From: Bacillus sp. DNRA2 | GTDB lineage: Bacteria; Bacillota; Bacilli; Bacillales; Cytobacillaceae | Direction: 5' to 3' | Length of the DNA stretch: 64,000 bases | Assembly: GCF_012843265.1 (NCBI RefSeq) | Contig: NZ_JABAIT010000008.1 | Location: 93,144 to 157,143 of the forward strand | Shown here: piece by piece, positions 36,369-44,605 of the stretch | Layout of the letters: every line of letters starts with the position of its first letter | Numbering within the stretch: the first letter of the stretch is position 1 | Made by a program: the position numbers and the translations under genes | Notes under the pieces: generated by a model | Told to the model about the DNA's origin: nothing | The model's database searches: none | The model's input: only the letters and a program-made list of their open reading frames with translations

Positions 36369-37756
36369 GATAAAGCAATCAAGATTAACTCCGCTTCTTC
36401 TTCGGTAACCGTTCTTAAGTCGAGCTGTATTTCTTCATTTTGAATTCGAACAATGATCGCTGGTTCGTGTTCGGTTCGCAATTTTCTCGCTAACTGCTCG
36501 GCAGTGAAATCACGATGTTTCAGGGCAACTACGTAAGTTGGCAGTGCAACATCCGGCATTGTTCCGCCTCCAACCTGACTAGTTCCTTCTATTATTTTAC
36601 TTTGATAGGATTTAGGGATTTGATCGACGAAGTGCATTGCTTTTTCTTGAATATCTTCTTTAGAAACCAGCAAATCACGAATCGTCGGGATATTGCGTAG
36701 TTCGTTACCACCTTTAACATAATCTATTAAAGTACCCTCTAGTGCTGCTAAAGTCATCTTATCAACACGAAGGACGCGAGCGAGTTGATGTTTCTTTAAT
36801 TTATCAATTAGGGATTTTTTCCCGGCAATGATACCGGCTTGTGGACCCCCAAGCAACTTGTCTCCGCTAAACGAGACAATGTCAGCGCCTGTTTGCAAAA
36901 CTTCACCGACGACTGGCTCATCACCAATTCCGTATTTTTGAAAATCAAATAACACACCGCTACCAAGGTCTTCATAAAAAATGACATGATCATGTTTATA
37001 GGCTAAATTAACTAATTCCTTCGTATCCACCGATTTGGTAAAGCCAATCGTTTTAAAATTACTCGTATGTACCTTTAAAAGCATCGCTGTATGTTCGTTA
37101 ATCGCATTTTCATAATCATATAAATGCGTTTTGTTTGTCGTCCCCACCTCAATTAACTTTGCACCGCTTTCTTCCATTATCGATGAAATTCGAAACGAGC
37201 CGCCAATTTCGACTAATTGGCCTCGGGATACGATTACTTCTTTTTCAAAAGCAAGGGCTCTAAGAACAAGGTAAACTGCTGCAGCGTTATTGTTAACAAC
37301 CATAGCAGCCTCGGCACCTGTGATTTCTTTGATTAATGTCTCTACATGAATGTGACGAGACCCTCTTTCTCCCTCTTCTATTTTATATTCTAAGTTTGAA
37401 TAATTTTGGGCAGCATTAGCAACATGGGCTGCCGCTTGATCGCTCAATCTAGCTCGACCAAGATTTGTATGTAAAATTGTACCAGTAGCGTTTATGACCC
37501 GCTTTAAAGTATAACTTATTCTAGTTTTTACTTGCGCTTCAGCACGCTTGAAGATTTCTGCTAAAAACTGCTCAGTTCCAGGGGCTGAACCGTTCCAACT
37601 GGCGTTTAATATTTCTTCTCTGATGCTATCAAGTGTTTGCTTCATCATTCCAGTTACATAATCTGTCGTAAGGCCGTACTCCGATTCGATATGGACAAAC
37701 CGTGAATCCTTTTGCAGCTCATGAACAGGAGGTAATGATCGTAATAAATGTTTCAA
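36347..37756 (-). CDS. selA: L-seryl-tRNA(Sec) selenium transferase
   Basis: 469 residues. SelA converts Ser-tRNA(Sec) to Sec-tRNA(Sec) using selenophosphate and PLP in the cytosol. The N-terminal helical domain recognises tRNA(Sec). The PLP lysine is Lys300 in FSGDKLLGGPQAG. Other family blocks are INATGTILHTNLGRARLS near 90, VVNNNAAAVYLVLRAL near 150 and VEVGTTNKTHLYDYENAI near 200. GGAGGGG precedes the ATG. It is followed in this region by a CxxU selenoprotein gene (upstream, same strand) and divergent selD, so the cell makes and uses selenophosphate for selenocysteine. Confidence 0.95.
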   Translation of the reverse strand: MKHLLRSLPPVHELQKDSRFVHIESEYGLTTDYVTGMMKQTLDSIREEILNASWNGSAPGTEQFLAEIFKRAEAQVKTRISYTLKRVINATGTILHTNLGRARLSDQAAAHVANAAQNYSNLEYKIEEGERGSRHIHVETLIKEITGAEAAMVVNNNAAAVYLVLRALAFEKEVIVSRGQLVEIGGSFRISSIMEESGAKLIEVGTTNKTHLYDYENAINEHTAMLLKVHTSNFKTIGFTKSVDTKELVNLAYKHDHVIFYEDLGSGVLFDFQKYGIGDEPVVGEVLQTGADIVSFSGDKLLGGPQAGIIAGKKSLIDKLKKHQLARVLRVDKMTLAALEGTLIDYVKGGNELRNIPTIRDLLVSKEDIQEKAMHFVDQIPKSYQSKIIEGTSQVGGGTMPDVALPTYVVALKHRDFTAEQLARKLRTEHEPAIIVRIQNEEIQLDLRTVTEEEAELILIALSKVANGE

Positions 37757-37861
37757 TTAATCCCCTCCAAGAAAAGATACAATAGCTATTATACCAATAT
37801 TTCCACCATTTAAAAAATCAAGATAGAGTTGTCACACATATTTCTAAATTAACAGATATGA

Positions 37862-37892
37862 AAAAAGACTGATTTCTCATCAAAATCAGTCT
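37862..37892 (-). terminator. terminator of the CxxU selenoprotein gene
   Basis: AGACTGATTT and AAATCAGTCT perfect arms with a 7-nt loop and six T on the minus strand, so selA is transcribed separately. Confidence 0.85.
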
Positions 37893-37903
37893 GTACAATC
37901 AAG

Positions 37904-38140
37904 TTAACCATTCATTTTTTCTATTAAATCATTGGAACGCGGGAATCTTCCTGTTTCCTTTTTGGAATAGATCTTTTCATCGTTTACGGTAACTTCAAAG
38001 ATCCCACCAGAAGCTGGTACAAGTTCCATTTTTTCAATTTGACCTCGGAAATGAGTAAATAAGTCTTCTGCGACACTCGCAGCTTTTGGAGCATAGTTTC
38101 ACATCATGCAAAATTCAATTTTTACAACATAGTTCTTCAT
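37904..38140 (-). CDS. SelW/Rdx-like selenoprotein with CxxU motif (in-frame TGA)
   Basis: A 78-residue frame interrupted once, at codon 14, by TGA (38099-38101). It begins MKNYVVKIEFCMM, then U14, then NYAPKAASVAEDLFTHFRGQ. Reading TGA as selenocysteine gives the CxxU redox motif (Cys11-Sec14) of the SelT/SelW/SelH (Rdx) family, right after the first beta strand as in that family. The second half has the family GGIFEVTVND and KKETGRFP segments. GAGGAG lies 8 nt before the ATG. A perfect hairpin follows the TGA. The neighbours selA and selD make selenocysteine reading likely. The protein is probably a thiol/selenol oxidoreductase. Confidence 0.88.
38068..38082 (-). promoter_or_regulatory. candidate bacterial SECIS hairpin of the CxxU gene
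   Basis: CTGCGA-GTG-TCGCAG forms a perfect 6-bp stem with loop GTG, 23-25 nt after the TGA. Bacterial SECIS elements have the loop about 16-37 nt from UGA with a G in its first two positions, and both conditions hold. Confidence 0.75.
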
Positions 38141-38281
38141 CAATCTTTCTCCTCTTCCAAAAAATTAAGCATATGGTATCGTCATTGTAGTATAAATCTG
38201 TTTCAACTAGCAAACCATCTGTTTTAATTATGTGCGAGAATGGATAAATAAAGGTATACTATTCAATGGAGGTGGAACTAC

Positions 38282-39334
38282 ATGAGTGAACAAGAAAAAA
38301 TTCGCCTAACTTCATTATCTTCGAAAGCTGGCTGAGGCTGCAAAATTGGTCCTGAGGACTTGGCGCAAGTTTTGCGCCTATTGCCTGAGCAAGCTCCTGT
38401 CCCTGAGTTATTAGTTGGGCACGAAACGAGCGATGATGCCGGTGTATTCCAATTAACAGATTCGATTGCGTTAATTCAAACGCTTGATTATTTTACGCCG
38501 ATTGTCGATGATCCATATAAATTTGGACAAATTGCCGCTGCCAATGCCTTAAGTGATGTATACGCAATGGGCGGTAAGCCAAAAACTGTTTTAAACATTG
38601 TTGGTTATCCGGTTAAAAAGCTTGGCCCGGATATACTTGCAGAAATTTTGCGCGGTGCTGCTGATAAAGTAAAAGAAAGTGGAGCTGTCACTGTTGGAGG
38701 ACATTCCATCGACGATCAAGAGCCGAAATTCGGCTTATCCGTAACAGGAATCGTCCATCCTGATAAAATATGGAAAAATGTTGGTGCAAAACCTGGAAAC
38801 GTCTTGGTAATTACCAAACCTATTGGTGTCGGGATTATTACCACTGGAATAAAACGAAGTGCTGTCACTCTTGAGCAGGAAGAAATCGTTACTGAAACGA
38901 TGGCGATGTTAAACAAGACTGCTGCAGAAGCACTCGAAGATTTTCATCCAACGGCCGTTACCGATGTTACAGGATTTGGATTGCTAGGTCATGGCAGTGA
39001 AATGGCAAGAGGCAGTAATGTTAGCTTAGAAATTCAACTGTCAAAGGTTCCTGTCCTTGAAGGTACTTTCGCACTCGCCAAAAGCGGTGTCGTCCCTGGA
39101 GGTTCAAAAGCTAATCATAAGTGGCTTGAGAACGATGTGAATTACGAGGATATTACATTAGATGAACAACTAGTCCTTTGTGATGCGATAACATCTGGTG
39201 GATTGCTCGTTGCGATTGATGAAGCTGAAGCCGCAGCATATATCGAAGCGCTTCATAAACGTGGACATGCCATTGCAGAAATCATCGGTGTCGTCAAAGA
39301 AAAACAAGACAAATTGATTTATGTTAGACGGTAA
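38282..39334 (+). CDS. selD: selenide, water dikinase with selenocysteine at the catalytic position
   Basis: 350 residues when the in-frame TGA at 38333-38335 is read as selenocysteine. SelD makes selenophosphate from selenide and ATP. The N-terminus is MSEQEKIRLTSLSSKAG-U18-GCK, aligned with E. coli SelD GAGCGCK, where Cys17 and Lys20 are catalytic; here they are Sec18 and Lys21. GGAGGTGG lies 7 nt before the ATG, which proves the upstream start. Starting after the TGA would lose the active site. Later motifs are DDAGVFQLTD, GGKPKTVLNIVGYP, GGHSIDDQEPKFGLSVTG and VTDVTGFGLLGHG. Two hairpins follow the TGA. The gene is divergent from the CxxU selenoprotein gene. Confidence 0.93.
38348..38378 (+). 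promoter_or_regulatory. candidate SECIS hairpins of selD
   Basis: Two adjacent hairpins: GGTCC-TGA-GGACT (38348-38360) and GGCGCAA-GTT-TTGCGCC (38362-38378, perfect 7 bp). Their loops lie 18-20 and 34-36 nt after the TGA, within the usual bacterial SECIS range. The second is stronger and has G first in the loop. Confidence 0.65.
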
Positions 39335-39367
39335 ACTGATGTTACCATTGCATTTATTACCTATCTA

Positions 39368-39418
39368 ACATAAAAATCCCCTTTGCATAATTCAAGTTGC
39401 AATGGGGATTTTTATGTT
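39368..39418. terminator. bidirectional terminator between selD and pspA
   Basis: ACATAAAAATCCCC and GGGGATTTTTATGT perfect 14-bp arms. Confidence 0.85.
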
Positions 39419-39419
39419 T

Positions 39420-40094
39420 TTATACTATTTCCTGCTGGGATTGTTGTTTAAGCCGATCTAATTCCTTTTGAACCTCATCTTGAAGGATTTTATCCAAGAA
39501 AATCGCTTCTTGTGGCCGCTTCATTTCTGTAATGGACTGCGCAACCGTTGCTTTCGCCTCAAGATTTAATATTTGCTCTTCCATCCGTGAAAAACCTTTT
39601 ACTGCATTTTGTGGTGAGAATGATACTAAGGTTTGGTTAACATGTTGTGTTGCTTGAGCAGCATTCGCGCGGGCAATTAACGCAAGCTTTTTCTGCAGTA
39701 ATTGCTCGTAAGTATCTTGTAATTGTTTTACTTGTGCATACAGACTAGTCGTTTGTTGCTTAATGGTTTCATATGCTGCCTTTGTTTGAATGAGTTTATT
39801 CTCATTCGTAATTTTATCTTGTAGTGCTAATTTAGCAATTTCTTCCTCGTTGCGTGTAACTGCAAGTTGAGCTTGGCGTGTTCGCTTCTCAATTACACTT
39901 TCAGACTCCGCAATAAGCAATTCGTATTTCTTTTCAATAAATAACTGGCTAGATAATGCCTGTTCTGCTTTTTCGATTTCACCTTCTAAGTCCCGTAAGT
40001 ATTGCTTCAGCATACTTACCGGATCCTCCATTTTATCAATGGCATTGTTGATATCAGCAAGAGCGATTCCTTTTATTCTTTTAAAAATACCCAT
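39420..40094 (-). CDS. PspA/IM30-family phage shock protein
   Basis: 224 residues, all helical and coiled-coil-rich. The amphipathic N-terminal helix (GIFKRIKGIALADINNAIDKMEDP) is the membrane-binding part of PspA, LiaH and Vipp1. These proteins form ring-like scaffolds that protect a stressed cytoplasmic membrane. It starts 2 nt after the stop of a chimeric frame created by a tandem duplication; before that event it must have followed the membrane-protein gene directly. Its own Shine-Dalgarno (GGAGGATAAATAAG) lies inside the end of the preceding frame. Confidence 0.88.
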   Translation of the reverse strand: MGIFKRIKGIALADINNAIDKMEDPVSMLKQYLRDLEGEIEKAEQALSSQLFIEKKYELLIAESESVIEKRTRQAQLAVTRNEEEIAKLALQDKITNENKLIQTKAAYETIKQQTTSLYAQVKQLQDTYEQLLQKKLALIARANAAQATQHVNQTLVSFSPQNAVKGFSRMEEQILNLEAKATVAQSITEMKRPQEAIFLDKILQDEVQKELDRLKQQSQQEIV

Positions 40095-40765
40095 TCTTAT
40101 TTATCCTCCTTATTAATTGTCCGTTCCCATTCATCTAGGAAGTCTAGCTTTTGCGTTGACACAGACACATATTCATTTGAAACATCTATCGAAACATCTG
40201 CATTTTCTCGAGATTTATACCAGTAATAACCACCAATCACGATAAACAATAGCGCAAGCCAGTTAGGGAACAGCATCAAAAGTCCAATGAAAACTAGTTT
40301 AGCAATTTCTTCCTCGTTGCGTGTAACTGCAAGTTGAGCTTGGCGTGTTCGCTTCTCAATTACACTTTCAGACTCCGCAATAAGCAATTCGTATTTCTTT
40401 TCAATAAATAACTGGCTAGATAATGCCTGTTCTGCTTTTTCGATTTCACCTTCTAAGTCCCGTAAGTATTGCTTCAGCATACTTACCGGATCCTCCATTT
40501 TATCAATGGCATTGTTGATATCAGCAAGAGCGATTCCTTTTATTCTTTTAAAAATACCCATTCTTATTTATCCTCCTTATTAATTGTCCGTTCCCATTCA
40601 TCTAGGAAGTCTAGCTTTTGCGTTGACACAGACACATATTCATTTGAAACATCTATCGAAACATCTGCATTTTCTCGAGATTTATACCAGTAATAACCAC
40701 CAATCACGATAAACAATAGCGCAAGCCAGTTAGGGAACAGCATCAAAAGTCCAATGAAAACTAGT
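39831..40765 (-). repeat. 467-bp direct tandem duplication across the pspA operon junction
   Basis: 39831-40298 repeats as 40298-40765 with no difference that I could find. The unit spans the 5' part of pspA and the 3' part of the membrane-protein gene. The novel junction at 40298 shows only about 1 nt of shared sequence. The identity implies a very recent event, or an assembly artefact. Confidence 0.92.
40097..40561 (-). pseudogene. chimeric ORF: PspA N-terminus fused to the membrane protein C-terminus
   Basis: A 154-codon open frame made by the tandem duplication. Codons 1-89 equal the PspA N-terminus (through NEEEIAKL), and the remaining 65 equal the C-terminal end of the upstream membrane protein (FIGLLMLFPNWLALLFIVIGG onward). 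It keeps a start with the pspA Shine-Dalgarno and is in frame across the junction, so a product with an amphipathic helix, a coiled coil and one membrane segment could be made. Nothing suggests it has a selected function. Confidence 0.85.
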
Positions 40766-41094
40766 AATGCACCAATCCCCTTCACCAATGTTTTTTTGTT
40801 TGCGAATTTGAAGAGGGCAATTCCGGCAATGATGATACCTAAGTCAAGTAAAAATGGTAAGAACGAGCCTGGGTGATGAGCTTGATAACCTCCCATTCGC
40901 TGCTGCATGACCATTGTGTGGTGCGGTCCGTCGAAATGATTGTAACCTGCACTATTTGCAAAGTTGTGGATTACGACCTGCTGGCCTACTTGACTTGTTC
41001 CTTGTCCAAGGTGAAAGAAAACCATCTTTGAAAATTGGAATACAATAAATAGCGCTACTACCATTCCAATCAACCATATCAATCTTTTTTTCAT
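40564..41094 (-). CDS. membrane protein partner of PspA
   Basis: 176 residues with an N-terminal membrane helix (LIWLIGMVVALFIVFQFSKMV), a His/Gln-rich extracytoplasmic loop (about 28-75), then two or three further membrane helices (FLPFLLDLGIIIAGIALF, GIGALLVFIGLLMLFPNWLALLFIVIGGYYW) and a cytosolic acidic tail. The order small membrane protein then PspA recalls the LiaI-LiaH type of cell-envelope stress operon, but sequence similarity to LiaI itself is not clear to me. The duplication begins inside its 3' part. Confidence 0.7.
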   Translation of the reverse strand: MKKRLIWLIGMVVALFIVFQFSKMVFFHLGQGTSQVGQQVVIHNFANSAGYNHFDGPHHTMVMQQRMGGYQAHHPGSFLPFLLDLGIIIAGIALFKFANKKTLVKGIGALLVFIGLLMLFPNWLALLFIVIGGYYWYKSRENADVSIDVSNEYVSVSTQKLDFLDEWERTINKEDK

Positions 41095-41140
41095 TCAGTT
41101 CACCTCCTTTCAAATGAATCGATGCTTGAATCTCGCATTC

Positions 41141-41224
41141 TATTTGCCGATTACCCGATCTTATTAGCCGATTTCGGGGTTCTATTTGCCGATTTTGCCC
41201 TTTTATTTGCCGATTCCACCAATT
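41141..41224. repeat. 21-bp tandem repeat upstream of the pspA operon
   Basis: Four TATTTGCCGATT-type cores lie at 41141, 41162, 41183 and 41204, exactly 21 bp apart, with variable 9-bp spacers. They occupy the gap between htrA and the membrane-protein/pspA operon. A frame through them on the minus strand reads NRQI-x3 heptads but has no sensible gene context. Confidence 0.75.
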
Positions 41225-41241
41225 CGACACATTTCCACTTA

Positions 41242-42474
41242 CTATTCAGTTAACGAAACGGTAATTGTTTCGGTTTTTCCGTCGCGGTATACGCCAATCT
41301 TCACCTTATCACCGGCTTTCAATTCGGTGTATAAAATCTTCCGTAAATCGCTCGCCCCTTCGATGTCTTTACCATTGAATGAAACAATTACATCCTGGAC
41401 CTTGAGTCCCGCTTTACTTGCGGCGGAATTCGCATCCATATTCGTCACCATTGTTCCTTTGGTAATCTTCTCAGGAAGGTCCTGCAGATATTGCGCCGGA
41501 ATTTGCTCAAGGTCTGCCAAGCTAACACCTAAATATGGTCGTGTGATTTTACCGTTTGTAATCAACTCATTTACAATCGGAATAACATCATTACTTGGGA
41601 TTGCAAAACCTAAACCTTCAACACCGCTTTCGGAGATTTTTAAACTATTGATTCCGATGACTTGACCTGACGTATTCAATAGAGCCCCTCCGCTGTTGCC
41701 TGGATTGATTGCTGCATCTGTTTGGATTACATCCAAATCCCATTCTCCACTTGAAGTTGATACTGCCATAGAACGATCGACACCACTGACAATCCCTTGA
41801 GTTACCGTACCAGATAAATCAAGACCAAGTGGATTACCGATAGCGACAACTTGATCCCCGGCTCGAACCGTGCTAGAATCACCAAAACTTAAGACATTGC
41901 TAGCATATTTCGCATCAATTTCCAATACAGCCAAGTCTGTTAACGCATCCGCTCCGATTATTTTTGCTGATGTCTTTTGTCCATCGTCTAATGTAATCTC
42001 AACCTGACTCGCTCCTTCGATGACGTGATTATTGGTTACAACATAGGCTGAGTTTCCGACTATTTTAAAAATCACCCCTGAGCCTGTCCCACTTTCGACT
42101 GTCTGGTTCCCATTGGCAAATCGATTGTTTGTTTGTTGAATATTTGTTACTCCAACAATCGACTTCGATGCGGATTCAACCATATCAGCAAGTGACGAGA
42201 AGTTTGCCTGGCTACTTCCATTAGAAGCTTGTGCTGTAACTGCTGCTGTAGTAGTTTCCTTCGCAACCTCATCCTTTGCTTCAATCTTTGGAATCGATTG
42301 TGATAGATTTTCTAGATTTAACTTATTTAACACTGTTTCTGAATATGGACTTGCGATGAATGCTACGGTTAGCACAGATCCAATCATTCCTCCGGTTAAT
42401 GTAGCTAGGAATTGCTTTCCCTTCGAACTTTTTTTCACAACTACTTGACGGTCCATTCCTTCATAATTTTCCAT
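41242..42474 (-). CDS. HtrA/DegP-family membrane-anchored serine protease with PDZ domain
   Basis: 410 residues. A membrane helix (FLATLTGGMIGSVLTVAFIAS, near 25-45) leads to a trypsin-like domain outside the membrane with triad His150 (TNNHVIEG), Asp180 (LTDLAVLE) and Ser261 (PGNSGGALL). A PDZ domain follows from about 310. The protein degrades or refolds damaged exported proteins. The ATG at 42474 is used because GGAGGG lies 7 nt upstream; the open frame extends further without support. It is near a two-component system and a PrsA-like foldase, which fits an envelope stress cluster. Confidence 0.93.
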   Translation of the reverse strand: MENYEGMDRQVVVKKSSKGKQFLATLTGGMIGSVLTVAFIASPYSETVLNKLNLENLSQSIPKIEAKDEVAKETTTAAVTAQASNGSSQANFSSLADMVESASKSIVGVTNIQQTNNRFANGNQTVESGTGSGVIFKIVGNSAYVVTNNHVIEGASQVEITLDDGQKTSAKIIGADALTDLAVLEIDAKYASNVLSFGDSSTVRAGDQVVAIGNPLGLDLSGTVTQGIVSGVDRSMAVSTSSGEWDLDVIQTDAAINPGNSGGALLNTSGQVIGINSLKISESGVEGLGFAIPSNDVIPIVNELITNGKITRPYLGVSLADLEQIPAQYLQDLPEKITKGTMVTNMDANSAASKAGLKVQDVIVSFNGKDIEGASDLRKILYTELKAGDKVKIGVYRDGKTETITVSLTE

Positions 42475-42680
42475 CCTACAACCCTCCATGTATTTAAACT
42501 GACAATTTTTGTGAATAATCAACATAATTTCATCTGATATCATCTTATCGATAAAATATGACCAACTTATTAACAAACTGGTAAGAGATGATTAAGAGAT
42601 ATGAAACAATTCATTACTGTTAACACCGGGAATGAACAATTGGGTTCAACTGTTACTCGCATATCATTTTTTAAAAAATT

Positions 42681-42866
42681 GGCTGTGTTAAATGTGTCCG
42701 TTGTTTTCCGTTCCAGGCGCTTCGCTTTCCGCGGGGCGGGCGGTGAGCCTCCTCGGCGCTAAAAGCGCCTGTGGGGTCTCACCTGTCCCGCTGCTCCCGC
42801 AGGAGTCTTCGCGCCTTCCACTCCAATCAACTATGCCAAAAAACAACATTCTGCTTTAACACAGCC
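42681..42866. mobile_element. MITE-like palindromic element, copy 1
   Basis: 186 bp bounded by perfect 12-bp terminal inverted repeats GGCTGTGTTAAA/TTTAACACAGCC. The interior is GC-rich and folds as a long interrupted palindrome with apical GGCGC-loop-GCGCC. AAAAAATT occurs directly before the element and again 1 nt after it, a possible 8-bp target duplication. No transposase is encoded. Confidence 0.75.
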
Positions 42867-42924
42867 CAAAAAATTAAACGAAAGGCTATGTTATTCTTCA
42901 TAGTTGATTTTCCTGTAATTATGA

Positions 42925-43125
42925 GAATTCATAAGCGGAGAATTTCCGTCTACTGTAAAAGAAGGTGGCTCAAATAGCCCAAATAAGCGGAGAGATTCCG
43001 ATTAACAGCTCAAAATAGAACAAAATAAATAGATTTAGATCAAATAAGCGGAAAAACTCCCCTTATTTTTAAGGAAATATAGGTATTTCCCAATTTAAAC
43101 GGAATTTGTCCGCTTATTTTTCTAT
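42925..43125. repeat. dispersed AATAAGCGGA repeats
   Basis: Three direct copies of ATAAGCGGA(G/A)A, each followed by a TTCCG- or CTCC-like segment (near 42930, 42984 and 43046), and an inverted copy TTGTCCGCTTATTTT near 43108. They fill the gap between the MITE and the histidine kinase terminator. The spacing is irregular. Confidence 0.6.
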
Positions 43126-43146
43126 CAAATTGAAATCAACAATTAA

Positions 43147-43176
43147 ACAAAAAAAGCACCCCCAAAAGGATGCTTG
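43147..43176 (-). terminator. terminator of the two-component operon
   Basis: AAGCATCC and GGGTGCTT arms (one G-U) followed by seven T on the minus strand. Confidence 0.75.
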
Positions 43177-43195
43177 GCTTAGTAAACAGGATGAT

Positions 43196-44605
43196 TTAAG
43201 AATGTTTAAGTGGGATTTTAATCGTGAATTTTGTACCTTCCCCTTCTATGCTTGTAACGGTTATTTCACCGTCGTGAAGCTGGACTAGCTGTTTGACAAT
43301 TGACAAACCGAGACCGAACGCACCGTAAGGGTTATTTTTTCGAGATAGATCAGCTTTGTAAAAACGACGCCAGATTGCTTCGATTTCCTCAGCGCGGATT
43401 CCCACACCAGTGTCCTCAATTTCAATCACCGAATAATCGTTATTGTTATGGCCTCGTAGAGTAATCGTTCCATCGCTTGTAAATTGGATGCTGTTTTTAG
43501 CAATGTTGATTAATATTTGCGTTAATCGGTCATAATCGGCGAATACGGATGCAGTTTCGTCCGCATCAATTAAAATGTGGTTATTTTTTTCTTCAGCTTG
43601 AAACAGCAGGGTTTCTTTAATGATTTCGAGCAATTCGGTTAGCTGAATTTCCTCTTTGTTTAATTTAACCTGATTTGAACGGATTTTCTCATAATCCAAA
43701 TTTTCGTTGACGAGGCGGATTAACCGTTTTGTTTCTTTGCTGACGAGACTGATGCCCTTCTCTTTGTCTTGTTCAGAAATCATTTTGTTACGCATTCCCT
43801 CAATTACACCACTAATCGTAGTTAACGGTGTCCGCATTTCATGTGAGACATCGGCCATAAATTGCCGGCGGCGATTCTCTAAGCTTTCAATCTCATCCAT
43901 GGAGCTTTTTAATTTTGACACCATTTTATTAAAATCGTTTGCCAATTCGCCAATTTCATCAAATTCTGATGATGGTAATTGGACATCGTAGTTCCCAGCA
44001 GAAACCATCGACGTTGCATCGCGAATTCCTTGAATTCTCCTAACATGAAACTTAGAAAGGATCCAACTCAACAATAACGTGACTGTCAATGCAATACCAA
44101 CTGTATAAAGCAAATACCGGTTAATTTCACTAATCATTTCCCGAGTACCACTTACAGGTGCTAGCAATAATATGCCGCCAACAAACCGACCTGACTGAAG
44201 ATAAGGGACGGCCACCAACGAAACATCCTGATCATATCGAGTATCACGCTTAACGACAAGCTTTTCCCCGTTCGCGATTTGCTGCCATTCCCTTTTATCG
44301 AATTCAATCTCTGGTATTCTTCCCATAACAGGATAAACAACAATTCCTCGTTCATCGAATAAAATAAACGTTATATTTCTGGCTTTTAATACCGAGCTGT
44401 ATTGGCCTAAAATCTGTTCACGGCCTACCGGAATTCGCTGAAACTGATGGAGAATGTTCTCACCGTAATTCGTTAATTCCTCTGCCTTGTTACGATAAAC
44501 AAAGTTTTCAACTAAATTAGTAAAGACAAGACTGAGAATGAGAAAAGCTACAACGAGTATACTTAAATGGCTGATAAAGAGCTGATAAATATATTTAAGC
44601 CTCAT
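43196..44605 (-). CDS. membrane sensor histidine kinase with HAMP domain
   Basis: 469 residues. Two membrane helices (about 10-32 and 163-185) enclose an extracytoplasmic sensor domain, followed by HAMP, HisKA (FMADVSHEMRTPLTTISGVIEG) and HATPase (N box INIAKNSIQF, G1 EDTGVGI, G2 GAFGLGLSIVKQL). It phosphorylates the response regulator whose gene precedes it and overlaps it by 11 nt. The nearby htrA and prsA-like genes suggest a secretion or envelope stress signal, as with CssRS, but the sensor domain shows no clear CssS signature. Confidence 0.88.
   Translation of the reverse strand: MRLKYIYQLFISHLSILVVAFLILSLVFTNLVENFVYRNKAEELTNYGENILHQFQRIPVGREQILGQYSSVLKARNITFILFDERGIVVYPVMGRIPEIEFDKREWQQIANGEKLVVKRDTRYDQDVSLVAVPYLQSGRFVGGILLLAPVSGTREMISEINRYLLYTVGIALTVTLLLSWILSKFHVRRIQGIRDATSMVSAGNYDVQLPSSEFDEIGELANDFNKMVSKLKSSMDEIESLENRRRQFMADVSHEMRTPLTTISGVIEGMRNKMISEQDKEKGISLVSKETKRLIRLVNENLDYEKIRSNQVKLNKEEIQLTELLEIIKETLLFQAEEKNNHILIDADETASVFADYDRLTQILINIAKNSIQFTSDGTITLRGHNNNDYSVIEIEDTGVGIRAEEIEAIWRRFYKADLSRKNNPYGAFGLGLSIVKQLVQLHDGEITVTSIEGEGTKFTIKIPLKHS

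Noticed and set aside
38360..39334. selD starting at the TTG after the TGA.
   Set aside because: This start lies inside a candidate SECIS stem, lacks a Shine-Dalgarno and would delete the conserved catalytic N-terminus.
40952..41230. A 92-codon frame reading NRQI heptads across the 21-bp repeats.
   Set aside because: It overlaps the start of the PspA-partner gene, has no convincing start, and its repeat content simply reflects the 21-bp DNA period.
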